From Vitrella brassicaformis (Eukaryota; Sar; Vitrellaceae), in contig CDMY01000407.1 of the NCBI GenBank assembly GCA_001179505.1, positions 10,061 through 74,060 on the forward strand: a stretch of DNA of 64,000 bases, read 5' to 3'. The translations under genes were made by a program, and so were the position numbers. Below are positions 1 to 11,175 of this stretch, piece after piece. Below the pieces are notes generated by a model. It was given only the letters and a program-made list of their open reading frames with translations, was not told the origin of the DNA and did no database searches. Each line of letters starts with the position of its first letter. Position 1 is the stretch's first letter.

Positions 1-2237
1 GGGAGGGGAGAGGGGGGAGGGGAGAGGGGGGAGGGGAGAGGGAGGCGGGATTCTTACCCTTAGATAGTCGAGACTGAGTGGACGGATGGCCGGCTGTGTG
101 CTTGGCTGACTTGAGTAACCCAATGCATCGTTCAACGATCCACCTTAGTCTCACACGAACACACGCATGGCATGGACGCATTCTCAATTTGGCTCACCTA
201 CCTAACGCAATCACACCTATCTCTCCCTCAGCTGCACATTCTCAGCTGTACACCTCCAGCTGACGCACTCTGTTGCCCTCAGTCGTGAAAAATCAAACCA
301 CGCCACACAAACGATCCACCACGCCACACGGCACCGCGTCCCATCACGCCTCTCTCTGGCTGGGCTGCCTTCTGACTGACTCTTCTCTGCCATGACGCCA
401 CGGATCCGTTCGCAGACGACACATCGACAGCCCGACACACCACAACGAGAAAGGGAAAAGCAAAGATACGGTGAAAAAATGTACGCACCTCGGATATGTG
501 TGTTGATTGAAACGACGAGATAGAGAGACTGGAGGTCATGGGCAGGGAGAAGAATGGGGCGATAACAGACAGACAGACAGAGATGGGCGCAGTGAGTCGA
601 GTCAGTCAGTCAGTCAGTCAGGCAGGCAAGAGGGCAGAGAGGAGACTGGATGGAGTTGAAATGGTGAGCGAGAAAAAGATTGGCGCAGTAGACAGACAGA
701 CAGACAGACAGAGAGAGGGGAGAGAGGCAGGGGAGATTCAGGAGGTGCAGCAGAGGAGAGGAGAGAGAGCAGATTCAGACACAGGTGTCTGTCTACCTGG
801 ATAGACTAGATAGTAGGTAGGTAGGTAGGTATCGTCCGTCGGACAATGCAATGCAATATCAATGCCGGCTGCGTCAACGCCACGCCCACCATGTGCCAAG
901 AAACCACATGAAAAATGGCACATGTCCACCCCTTCCTCCCTCACCCATCCCCGCCTCCGTCTCTATCTCTGTCTGTGTGTGCTTTCCGTGAGGAAAACGA
1001 AAGCGCCTGACCAATCGGCCAGCCATCGACGAGTGTGAGCGCATCTGGATATGTGGTCGGTCGGTTAAAACCCTCTCCCCTCTGCTCTCCGCGCTCTGGC
1101 TCTCTGGTCTGGTGCTCTCTTGTTTCGCTCTCTCTCTCAAGATCGATCGGCACACACAGGCCGCCCTCAGGTGACTGACGTGGATGTCTCTGTCTGTGTG
1201 TATGTGTGTCTATACACGGATGAACGGATGGATGGATGGATCATGGATCGCTCTGAATTGGCTCTTTCTACCCGGCCTGGCCTGACATGACAAGAGATGC
1301 CCTGTACACCCATTGGACCACCCATCCCATTGACACACACACACACGCACACACACACCCCTCCGAAGATGATAGACATCCACGGATGGACACACGCATG
1401 CCATTCACCAGCCGCCCTTTTTGGTATGGGGGGGCCATTCGATGGACAAAATCCGGCAGGTACCTCACGTCACACGTACTTGTTTTGCTCTCCCCTCACT
1501 CCCCTGTCTATGCCCATCGGTACGTCAGGTGCGAACGCGCAAAATCCTTACCTACGATGCGTTGCGTTGTACGCACGGCTGTCTGTCTGTCTACAGTGAA
1601 CACGGATGCGGAAGGCGAGCGCAGGGTGGCTCGACTGCAGTCAGGTAACTGGTGTGTCTTGTGTTCTTGTCTGTCTCCCTTGGCCATTGAGGTGAGTGAA
1701 GAGAGAGAGGCAAGATGGAAGAACGAAGCGTTGCGCCAGCACAGAGGCCAGCGGAGCATTGTGTACCCCACCCACCCCACCACAGACCCAGGACGCACCA
1801 AAAAGACCCCAAGACGAGTCGCATCGACCAGAAACCCATTCACCCCGGTCATCCCTTGCTTCGTTGATAATTGAAACTCTCCCTCTCTCATATGTGGGTG
1901 CGTCGTGTGTGTGCACGGTGCGCCCCCGCCCCTCTGTACAGCTTCCATCGCCTGGTATGGCGATGGATGAAGCGAGGCAGGAGCGACCGAGGCCCGCCAC
2001 GACGGCCACACACACACACACACACTACCACGGACATGGCAGTTCCATCCATCCATCCATGTAGCTGCCTGGCTGATTGACAGATGGACTAAGGACATCG
2101 CCTTACTCTGTCCCATCAATCAGCATCCACAGGGGTAGAATCCCTCCCCTCCCCCCCTCTCCCCTTTCCCAGACAGCATCCGGTCGACAAAAAATACCGT
2201 CCATCTATCTATCTGTCGTCGGTATTCTTCGATCTCA
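1..2237. other. gene-poor left end with simple repeats
   Basis: I see no gene I can defend here. The first 45 bases are a purine tandem repeat of the GGGAGGGGAGAGG type. GACA, GTCA and GTAG microsatellites occur at about 570-620, 690-715 and 805-830, and (CA)n and CCAT runs appear further right. Weak splice-like signals near 1460, 1555 and 1648 could belong to a small multi-exon gene, but no frame carries a recognisable domain. The right edge is the 3' flank of the minus-strand P450 gene. Confidence 0.5.
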
Positions 2238-5200
2238 TCATCTTGAAAAGAGTCTCATCATCTGCGACAACTGCGACTCGTGCTGCCTCTTCTCGTCACC
2301 CTCCCCAGCAGCAGCAGCCGCATGGAACGCCGAGGGCGACATCCCAGCAGGCGCGGCCTTCATGGCCGTCCGCATCGACTCGTCGGTGCTGCGCCTGGGG
2401 ATCTGCCGCGAGATGGGCGGGGCTTGGGCCTTGTTCATGCTGGGCTGCGGGGGTGCTCCCGTGTTGCGCCGGGCGACCTTCATGATGAGCCCGTTCTTGG
2501 TGTGGATGGTGGCGCCGGTCTTCATGCCGACCTCGTGGGCGGGCACTGCCAGCTCGAAGGAGAACCTGTCGGCCGATTGACAACGCAAAGGAATAGGGAA
2601 GGTGGAGAGGTGCACGAGACGTGTGTCTGTGGGTCTGCCTGTTGCCCGCCAGCCCACCCACTGACTGACTGACTGACCTCCTGAGCAGCAGTGAGAGGGT
2701 CACGGATGCCTCGAGAAATGCGAACTGGTCGCCCACACATTTGCGCGTGCCCTGACGGATGCACAGATGCCATTCCAGGCCAACCACCTCGCTCTTTCTT
2801 CTTCTCAAGTGTGTCGTGTCGTACCCCTCCGAAAGGCAAGAATGCGAAGTCAGCCATGGTCTCTGTGGGGTATAGCGGGCCGAACTGACCCTCTTCGTAG
2901 TAGAAGCCGCTCTCGGGGGGCTGGTAGCCACGCCAACTGCACGCAATGCAACCAACAGCAACAGGCCAATAGGTGTGTGTGTGTGTGTGCCTCTTCTGGA
3001 GAGTGTCCCCGCGTGTGTGTCTGTCTGTCTGTCTTACGCAGGGACGTCAGGGTTTGAGTGCGGCCTCAGGAATCTCTCGGGGTCGAACTTGTGTGGGTCC
3101 TCCCAGAAGAGCGGCGAGTGGTGGATGTTGTAAATGGCCAGAAACACGTCCTGACCTCGCATCATCCGACAGCTGGCCGATCCACGCCATATACCACACA
3201 CACAAACAGAAGGAAAGGAACGCACCGGTTACGTCGAGTCGATGAGTGGATCGTTTCTCCTTGTTGTATCTCTGACATACTTGAATCCCGCGGTGCCCTT
3301 AGGGAATGTATCGTCCTCGAGTGCTCGTCGGATGAGGAATGGCGGCTCCGGGTACTTGCGCAGCGACTCAGCCAGACACAACCGCAGCAAAGGCATCTTG
3401 TTGATCAACTCCCACGTGGGCGTCTCGTCACCCAACACGGCATCAACCTGAAAGCCATCAGATCAGCCATGGACACACGATTACCCACACTGATGCGTAC
3501 GCCTCTCTCTCTCTGTCTCCCGTCTCACCGACCTCTTTAAGCACTTTCTGGAGGATCTCGTTGTTCTCCGGCAGTGACAGCTCGTACAGCGCCCACGTGA
3601 GTACACTGGCGGTTGTCTCGTGCCCGGCAATGAGGAGTGTGGCGAGGTCGTCCCTCAGCTGTTTGTTGGACTTGTCGATGTCCTCCCCCCGGAGGTCGAC
3701 CAAAAATCTGAGCAGTGAGGCGTCGCTGCAGGAGGCGTAGTCTCGGTTCAGCAGCGACTCGAGATCCTCCTCACGACCGCCGGCCTGCGCCTGAGGCAAC
3801 ACGCCAAGGAAGGGAAGGGCAGCACACAAACGTGTTGGTTCCTGTGTGTATCGGTCATTGTTTCTGGTCTTGGCTGGGTGCTGAGCTGACCTTGGCTTGT
3901 TCGATGAGCTCGTCGAGCACCTCGTTGACCACCTTCAGATCCCTGTTGAACCTGCACACACACGGGGATGGACGGATGGACGGATGGACGCCCCCATGGC
4001 CATGTGAGTAGGTGGCTGGTGTTGCTGACCTCCTGAGTCTGGGGACGAGTTGGTTGGCGAATGGGAGTTTCCAGTAGGGGAGGGGGATGGTCGACCGGTG
4101 CTCAGCCTCCTGCAGCAGACTGTACACGGCCTTGATCACAGGAGACTCCTGATCGACACACACATCGAAACAGACATGCCTGGACAGTCTGGCAGATAAA
4201 GGCACGTGCGCACCTCTGTAACGGATCTGAATTCGTAGTTGAAGACGCTCTTGCCGATGATGTCAAGTGACACGCTGTTAAATGCGCTTTCCATGTCCAC
4301 GACCTTGCCCTTGTCGACGGCCTTGTGCAGCTCCTGGACCAGCAGGTGGTTGCAGTCGTTGTAGACACCCACCATGTGGTCCAGCCACATCTGATGGAAG
4401 GCTGGAGCCAGCACCCGACGACGCACCTGACCAACCAATCCAGCGCATTGACAATGTTCATGTGCAGTCACACAGTGTCTGTGCGTGTGTGTGAGTGGGT
4501 GTGTGTTGGTGGTGGGGGTTACCTACCTTCCAGGTGGCGGGGTCAGCGGGAATGAGTCCCTTGCCCATGATGGGTTCGAGTATCTCGGCGAGCACGCCCT
4601 TGTCGTACTTGTGTGAGGCCCCCTTGAGCAGGTGCTTCATGATGATGGGGTCGCTCACCACGATGAACGACTTGGGGCCGAACAGCAGCTTGAACACCCC
4701 GCCGCTCTCCTTGTAGTTGTCATATAAGTCCAAAAATATAGCATCCGGGTCCGTAATGCGACCTGAGCAGACACACACGCATAGATATGGAGATTGTGTG
4801 GTGTGTGTGTGTGTGTGCTGGAGATGAGATGTGATCTGCTGACCTTCAGCCACGGGGGCGCCGTCATAGCTGGGTTGATGGTCATAGACCTGGTCGATGT
4901 TCTTGACAATGACCGCCAGCTGGTCGCCCACAGTGACCGGCTCACCAGGCTTGCCCCGCGGGAACATCGAAAACAGCCACTCCCTCCCCTTCTCTATCGT
5001 CTCATCCTTATACGAGCTCACGATCCGCATATCGCCAGCATGAGGGCAAGCGGCCGGAGTGCTCCCCCTCGTCTCCGTCTGAGCGGCCGCCATCTCGCTA
5101 TGCGGACAGGCAGACGCAGACTCGAGAGGAGCTGCAGGAGCCGTTGCGGCAGCAGCATGGTCGGTGTGTTCAAAGGGGCACTTCTCTCCCGGTTCGCTCT

Positions 5201-5449
5201 CGTGGTGGTTGGCCTTGTCGTCCTCCGCGTCGATGAGGGTCGGCGGAACAGGGGCGTTGTGGTCCGGCAGGTCAGGAAGGACCGTCACGGAAGAAGTGGG
5301 CAGTGCCGCGTCTGTCTTGGTGCTCCTCAGAGACGAGGACGCAAATCGCGACGAAGACGGTCGAAAGATGAACGCAGCGCCGCCCCTTCTCTCCACCGCC
5401 CTCCCTCCCTTGAGCAGCAGCAACAAGGTGGAAAGAGCCAGGATCATGC
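2238..5449 (-). CDS. CYP97-family cytochrome P450, probable plastid carotenoid hydroxylase
   Basis: This is a heme-thiolate monooxygenase of about 770 residues in roughly 11 exons. CYP97 enzymes hydroxylate carotenoid rings in plastids; the exact substrate cannot be read from sequence. Visible in order are the I-helix motif [12 protein letters not shown], the K-helix motif [10 protein letters not shown], the DPERF motif, and a heme loop read across an intron as FLPFGG then [12 protein letters not shown], with the Cys ligand present. The chosen start (5449) gives a signal peptide, [15 protein letters not shown], followed by a GGAAF site, as in complex-plastid targeting. The frame stays open upstream, with ATGs at 5651 and 5681. 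An N-terminal insert of about 120 residues rich in Ala, His and Pro precedes the P450 fold. The C-terminal tail ([10 protein letters not shown] and nearby) is also unusual. The gene is head to head with the EF-hand-like gene. Exon joins are by eye. Confidence 0.9.
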
Positions 5450-6038
5450 CGGCACGCGCTGAACCCGTCCGTCGCCTCCTGCGCCAGTCGATGCATGGCG
5501 GGGAAAACGGTAAGGGGGAGGGCGGGGAGGGGGATGAACCACTGCCACTCTGTCTGCGAGGGGAGCATGACGCGCTAGGGGAGCATGCCGCCTCGCGACA
5601 TGGATGGCAGGACGGGGGTGCACTTGGCGCATCTCGAGAAGACTCCTCCATCTGCACAACACAGACAGAGGAAACAGCCATGAACTTCAGCGCAATCAAG
5701 ACGCCTCCGTGCCATGCTCTTCATCGTGACCCGAGCAGGCAGCCGCTGGGTTTGACTTTCAATGAGGACTTCTGGAGTCTGTGATGCGGGAGGTTCAAGA
5801 TCAGAAGAGCACTCCCTCTTGCCAGCCAGGCGCACCCCTGATGACTTCATTTCGCTGACCACAGCTGCAGATCTCGGCTCGCACCGCAACGCGAGCTACG
5901 AAATCCGGGCGTGCCTTTCATTTTGTGCAAGTGGGCTCCTCCCGCATCCCTGAGGGCATTTTAGCCCTTGCTGGCCACCGCCAAGAAGGAAGCTGTTGTT
6001 GGCTTGAAGGTGGCTACTCTGTGCTGTATCTGCTGACT

Positions 6039-6924
6039 ATGGGTGGTGTTCTCGACACCATCAAGGTGACCTGCACACGTCCTCATGACTCTTCCACCGC
6101 ATTTGACACTCTGTGTGATTGTTGCGTGGGTTCAGGAGACCTGTGACTCCTGTTGCGGTGCGGGTCAAGAGCCCTCCAAGGACCGCTTCAACATTCAGGT
6201 GGTGGGGGCGCAGGACCCGCCAAAGCGGGAGGATGTGGCCGTCTTCCCTCCCCCACCTGGCCCACAAATGAACGGCACCAAGGCAGCGGATGACCCGCCC
6301 GCATTCGGCTCAGCGGCCGAGCCAGAGGCACAGCCCTCCGAGCGGTCCCCGGCAGCGTACAGCGGGGCTCCCGAGGTGCCCGACATGGCCCCGCTGTCGC
6401 AGGAGACCAAGAAGTGGGACCTGGATGGGATTTTGCGCGACCCTGAAGGCGCTGACGCGGAGCTGCTGCGTCAGCTGTTCGACACGTGGGTCAGTCCGTC
6501 GCTGGGCGTGGTGACGCTGGACGGCGTGGCGCCGCTGCAGTCCTTCTGCCTGGAGAGTGCTAGCGGGTTGAGCGACACGGCCTTCAGCGAGAAGCTCTTC
6601 CACGTGCTCGACGGCAACGGCAACATCGACTTCTGGGGCTTCCAGACGCTCGTGAGCGAGACAGCCGTCAACCAGCAGGAGGTCATCGAGACCTTCATGA
6701 AGATGAACCCTGAGCATGACGCCATCAGCGCATTCGACGCCCGGACGGCCCTGCGGACACTGGGCGAGAGGCTGGAGCTGACGGACGGGGAGTGGGACGT
6801 GGTCCTCGACGCACTCATGCAGAGCGCCGACTTCAGCGTGAGCCTCGACAGCTTCCTCATGCTCTACGGCAGGCTCCAGACCATCGCAAGGGCCTACAAA
6901 CTGGCCAAGACCGCAAACACATGA
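6039..6924 (+). CDS. putative N-myristoylated EF-hand-like protein
   Basis: The gene has two exons (6039-6065 and 6136-6924) coding for 271 residues. The first exon encodes only MGGVLDTIK. Gly2 is a candidate myristoylation site, and ETCDSCCG right after the splice supplies three Cys for possible palmitoylation, which would tether the protein to membrane. A Pro/Ala-rich linker follows to about residue 95. The C-terminal half is helical and calmodulin-like: a shortened loop DGNGNIDFWGF near residues 168-178, then NPEHDAISAFDA. Neither loop has a full set of canonical calcium ligands, so calcium binding is doubtful. The family is uncertain; resemblance to acylated pellicle or CDPK-like proteins of alveolates is inference. 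It is divergent from the P450 gene and convergent with the next gene. Confidence 0.7.
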
Positions 6925-7456
6925 GTGATTGATCTTGATGGAGGCAGGGATTGACGGATGGTGTGTGATTGTTTGATGGAGCGAAACCTGAGTGGTGTGT
7001 GGATGGAGCGGCTGGGCGCGAAATAGCGTCTTGCGAGGCTGCATGGCTCAAGTGACTGGATGGCGGCTGGTTGCAATTGACTGGTGTGGTGAGGGGTGGC
7101 TGATCGATCCGACCGACTGACTGCATTGCCTGCACGGGTGTGGTGTTTTCTCGCTGCGATGCGTGTGCTGCGTGCCTGCTGACATTTGAGGGAATTAACG
7201 AGTGATCAATCGCTAAGGCCGTGACTGTCACACACAGAAAGAAAGAACCAACCCAAATCCCACCACACACAGACGTACGTCAGGTCACGTCAGATGGTCT
7301 GATCCATCCCATCACAAGGCACTCGGTCGTCATCAGGCAGGACATTATTCGAATGACCTGGCCGACCAACGAACGCATCGCAACGCACCCCCACACCACA
7401 CAACGAAGGGCAAGGCAAGCCACACCGCTAACGACGTCCGTCGTCCATCACATCAG
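6925..7456. other. convergent intergenic region
   Basis: These 532 bp separate the 3' ends of the EF-hand-like gene and the minus-strand helicase-associated-repeat gene. I see GATG/GGTG-rich sequence but no coding frame with the local codon bias, and no clear terminator signal. Confidence 0.5.
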
Positions 7457-10400
7457 TCAGTAGTTGACGTTGGCATTTTTGGGTCCGATGTAGTCGTACC
7501 CCAACTCCAGGTACTTGGCGGGCACTTTCTGGAAGCTGTAGTGCGGCACCGCCCGGTGGTCGGTGTGGATGAAGAGCCCGTTGAGCCACAGGAGGCCGAA
7601 GTGGTTGACGAACTCGAATTTCTTGGGGTGGTAGTGGTACAGCACCGTCAGCTGAGACTGCAGCACCGACACTATCGCACCTGCACACACACACAGAGAG
7701 AGAGAGAGAGAGTGGGAGTGTGGGCCGGTGGGTGGGTGCTGGAGAGGCATCTGTGGTGTCTCGCTGACTGACCGAATTTGAGCCCTTTGTGTTCTTTGTC
7801 GTAGCCGTGGATGGGGTCAGACGGGATGATGAAATTGTCACCCAGCGTCTCGATCTTGGGCGGCTCGTTCTTCAGAGTCTGCCACCTGCAGTACACACCA
7901 TACCAGACACAGTACAGCCACACACATGCATCTCCCCCACCCTCAGCTGTCCCGCCCGCTGACCCACCGACCAGTAAGCGCCTGCAAGGAACTTCCTCCA
8001 TGTGAATTTGAGGTAGTCAACACCATCACCCCAGTCGAATCGCATGGCGTCGAGGACCGGCCGCCTCTCCCAGTGCTCCTTGGCGTCGATGCCGCCCCAC
8101 CGGAACTCGTCCAGGATGGGCCCCAAAGGCATCCCCCGCCACTCGGCCGGGAACCAGGTGTTGTTGTGGTCGATAACGTAATCGTTCTTCATGTCGTTGA
8201 AGGAGCGACCGTACAGATCCTGCAGACATCCACACATGTGGATGGGGGGCATGTTGTCTCTATGTCTCTGTCTGACTGACTGACTGACTCACTTCGTAGT
8301 ATCTCATGGCCTCGACTACGTCGTCGAATGTCCAAGTGAAGTTGCCGTAGAACTCGTCCTGGTAGCCGCCCTCCCAGTCCTGCCGTGTGGGCTGCGGCAC
8401 CAGCTGACCCGTCTCGTTGAGCTTGGCCACGATCTTCTCCTTCAGACGCCGACGACGCCGCGGCTTCTTGGTCGGCTCGGGCAACGGCGTCAGCACCTAC
8501 AAACACACACACACAAGCGGTTGTGTGTTGGCCGGTGTGTGTGTGTGTGTGTGTGTTGTGACTGACCTTTCTGAGGACAGGTTTGGTGAGGCTCTCGAGT
8601 AAGTCTTGCAGCTGCGCCTCCTCCTCCTTCATGATCCTCTCGGTCTCTGTCATGCCCGTGTCCTCGACGGCCATCGCCGCGCCACGCGAGTCCGTCACAC
8701 CAGTGCCCAGGCCACGGCGCTCGGGGTCGACGAAGTCCATGAGGCCGGTGTCCTCTGGCGGCGCCGGCACCCCCGCCTCGGACACCTGCCCTTCCTCTGC
8801 GAAGTCACCTACACGGACAGTGGGAGAGAGACGTCCAGGCACCCACCCATTTCTATGCGCCGGTAGGTACGCACCGGGCAGCAGTGGCGGGGGAGGCGGC
8901 AGTGAGGGCTGCTGCTGGCTCCTCTGCGTGAGGACGGCGAGCGCCTGCCTGAACACGGGTCCCCATCGAGGGTCGTTGTGGTATCTGTGGACGCGTCGGC
9001 CCAGCTTGAGGTTCCACAGGTCGACGTCCCACGGAGGCTCGGACGGGATCACAAACTTGATCTTCAGGTCATCCTTCTTCTCTATCTCCTGGGCACACAA
9101 CACACACAGAGGAAAAGGTGGGTGAATCGGCTGCCTGTGAGGACGGTGGCTCTGTGATGTGTGTGTGCCTACCTGGTACTGCAGCACGCCCCTGGCGAGT
9201 CTCTCCAGCTCCTGGGCGATCTTCTCGTCCTTCTGGGTGTACATCAGACCTGAAGCGAAGAAAGGGCCAACAGACACACACACAGCAAACATCAGCTCAT
9301 GTGTGTGTGTGTGTTCTCGTATAAGTGAGTGGGTGGCGTACCCAGCTTGTCGAGGAAGTCCGTGGCGCCCGGGATCCGCCTCCTCAGAGTCACCTGGCGC
9401 CGCCGGATGTCGTGAACCTGACATACAAAACACACACACACACACGGAGGTAGTGGTGGATGCGGCCTCGCTGGCTCACCTTTTTGCCGAGAGCGTATCC
9501 CTGGAACTGGCTTGGCCATGGCTTCTCGCGCGGCACGAAGTAGCTGATGTCGATGCCCCTGACGGTGCCGTAGAGGTTGAAGAAGTACTCCAGACACAGA
9601 CAGGTCTTGATCAGGTCGATGTATGTGCCGGGAATCGCTGACACCTGGGCGGCACGAACTGAACAGACATATAGAGAGGTGGTCGAGTGGATCCATGTGA
9701 GCCTGTGTGCCCACCCAGCTCGTTGAAGGTCATTTCGTTGAGGTTTTTGGTCTGCTTGGTCTCGCGGACTCGCTCCAACACGTCAGCTGCAACCAAATAG
9801 ACGAACACACAGGCAGGCAGGGAGGAGCCATCCGTGTGCACGCAGCTGCAGCTGTCTGTATGTGCGTAAGGCAATCAGCAAGCATGGCATACGTGTGAGT
9901 ATCTGGTCCTGCAGTTCCGACCACCCCTCAAAGCCCAACGCCTCCAACTCTGCCTGCCACTCAGGGTGACGCTGACACACACACACACACACACACGCCC
10001 ACATCGACAAAAGACAGCTCTCTCTCTCTCTCTCTCTCTCGCTCTGTGTGCGTGTGTATGTGTGTTCGTCGTTCCTTGGCTCAGCTCACTTTGATGTAGA
10101 GTCCCTCTTTCTTGACCTGGCTGTACTTGCGGCCGAGAGCATAGCCCCAGAAGTAACGCGGCCAATTGGGGTCTTGGTCAGGGATGGTGAATTTGACCAT
10201 CATCTTGACGGTCCCGTAGAGGGTCTTGTACACCTTGAGCAGATTCAGCAGCGCCTCAAACTCCAGCCGCAGGTCACGCTCGAGGCCGCCATCCGTCGAA
10301 AACACCAACTTGCCCACCCTGCACAACACAACACAACATTGTTGACACGACACACAGATGGACACCTGCGTCGATATGTGGATGTCTGTCTGATGTGGGC

Positions 10401-10864
10401 GTATCGTACCTGCCTCCCCTCCTGAGCCTGAATTCGCCGATGCCCACCCCTGGTGGCGGCTCCTTGTCCTTCGCATCGAACAATGGGCTTGTGTCGTCAA
10501 ACAGGGGGGCGGCAGAGGGCACCTGGTCCACACCCACCTGACAACCAAACAGCGACAGCCACAATGAATGCACCCACCCCACCCGTACAGATGCCGCTGA
10601 GTGGCGTACTTGTTGTGATGGCGGTGGCTGATCGTCGCCCCTCCCCTCACTCAAACACACCACACCCATTGGCCGCCTGTACACCCTCCTCTCGCCCACG
10701 TTGGCCCTCAGCGCCCTCCCCATCCCCCTGTACACGACCGATGCCCTCCCCACAAAGGCCGCTGACTCCCTCAGCGCCATCAACAGAGATAACACAGAGA
10801 TCCACAAGGCTGTTTGCCATCGAAAGCAATGGCCGAGTGAACAGACGGGATGATTCATCGCCAT
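7457..10864 (-). CDS. plastid-targeted protein with repeated helicase-associated (HA)-like domains
   Basis: This multi-exon gene encodes a protein with no catalytic domain that I recognise. The N-terminus is a signal peptide, TALWISVLSLLMALRESAAF, followed by VGRAS and a basic Ser/Arg stretch, typical of a bipartite plastid leader. An upstream in-frame ATG lies at 10945. The mature part contains at least four copies of a pattern like Pfam 'helicase associated' repeats: a P-x-x-W-P start, a GYALGRKYSQVKKEG-type core, then ALGFEGW. Clear cores are WGYALGRKYSQ, QGYALGKKVHD, NLKLGRRVHRY and KGLKFGAIVSV. A central Pro/Arg/Lys-rich part (EPTKKPRRRRRLKEK) may bind nucleic acid. Function is unknown; nucleic-acid binding in the plastid is inference from the repeat type. 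It is head to head with aminopeptidase P. Confidence 0.75.
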
Positions 10865-11175
10865 GGCAGCATACGATGAATCATCCGAGTGTGCCTCGGG
10901 ATAGGAAGCCTCGTGGCACCTTCCCAGATCCTCAGTCGTCTTCATGGCCTATCGCCGATGCATGAGTTCTTCCCGTCTGGAGTCTGGAAGAATGAGCAGA
11001 CAAGTCGACAGATCTCCCAAGCTGTCAGATCACGCTCACGCAGCAGTGAGATGCAGAACAGTGGTTGACTGAGGAGGTTTGAAGCTCCTGCGCCTCTGCC
11101 TGGTGACACTGTGTGTGCTCCGTTACACGTACATCCTAAACCCTCGCAAGACGCAGAGCGCTGAAACGAGGGGCC

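Noticed and set aside
1287-1874. 195-codon open frame on the plus strand near the left end
   Set aside because: It runs through CA repeats encoding His-Thr runs, lacks G/C third-position bias and has no recognisable motif. Splice-like sites inside it suggest that, if anything is coded, it is not this uninterrupted frame.
8189-9445. 418-codon open frame inside the HA-repeat gene
   Set aside because: It crosses several introns of the real gene, mixing true exon segments with intron repeats; the joined exons explain the conserved parts.
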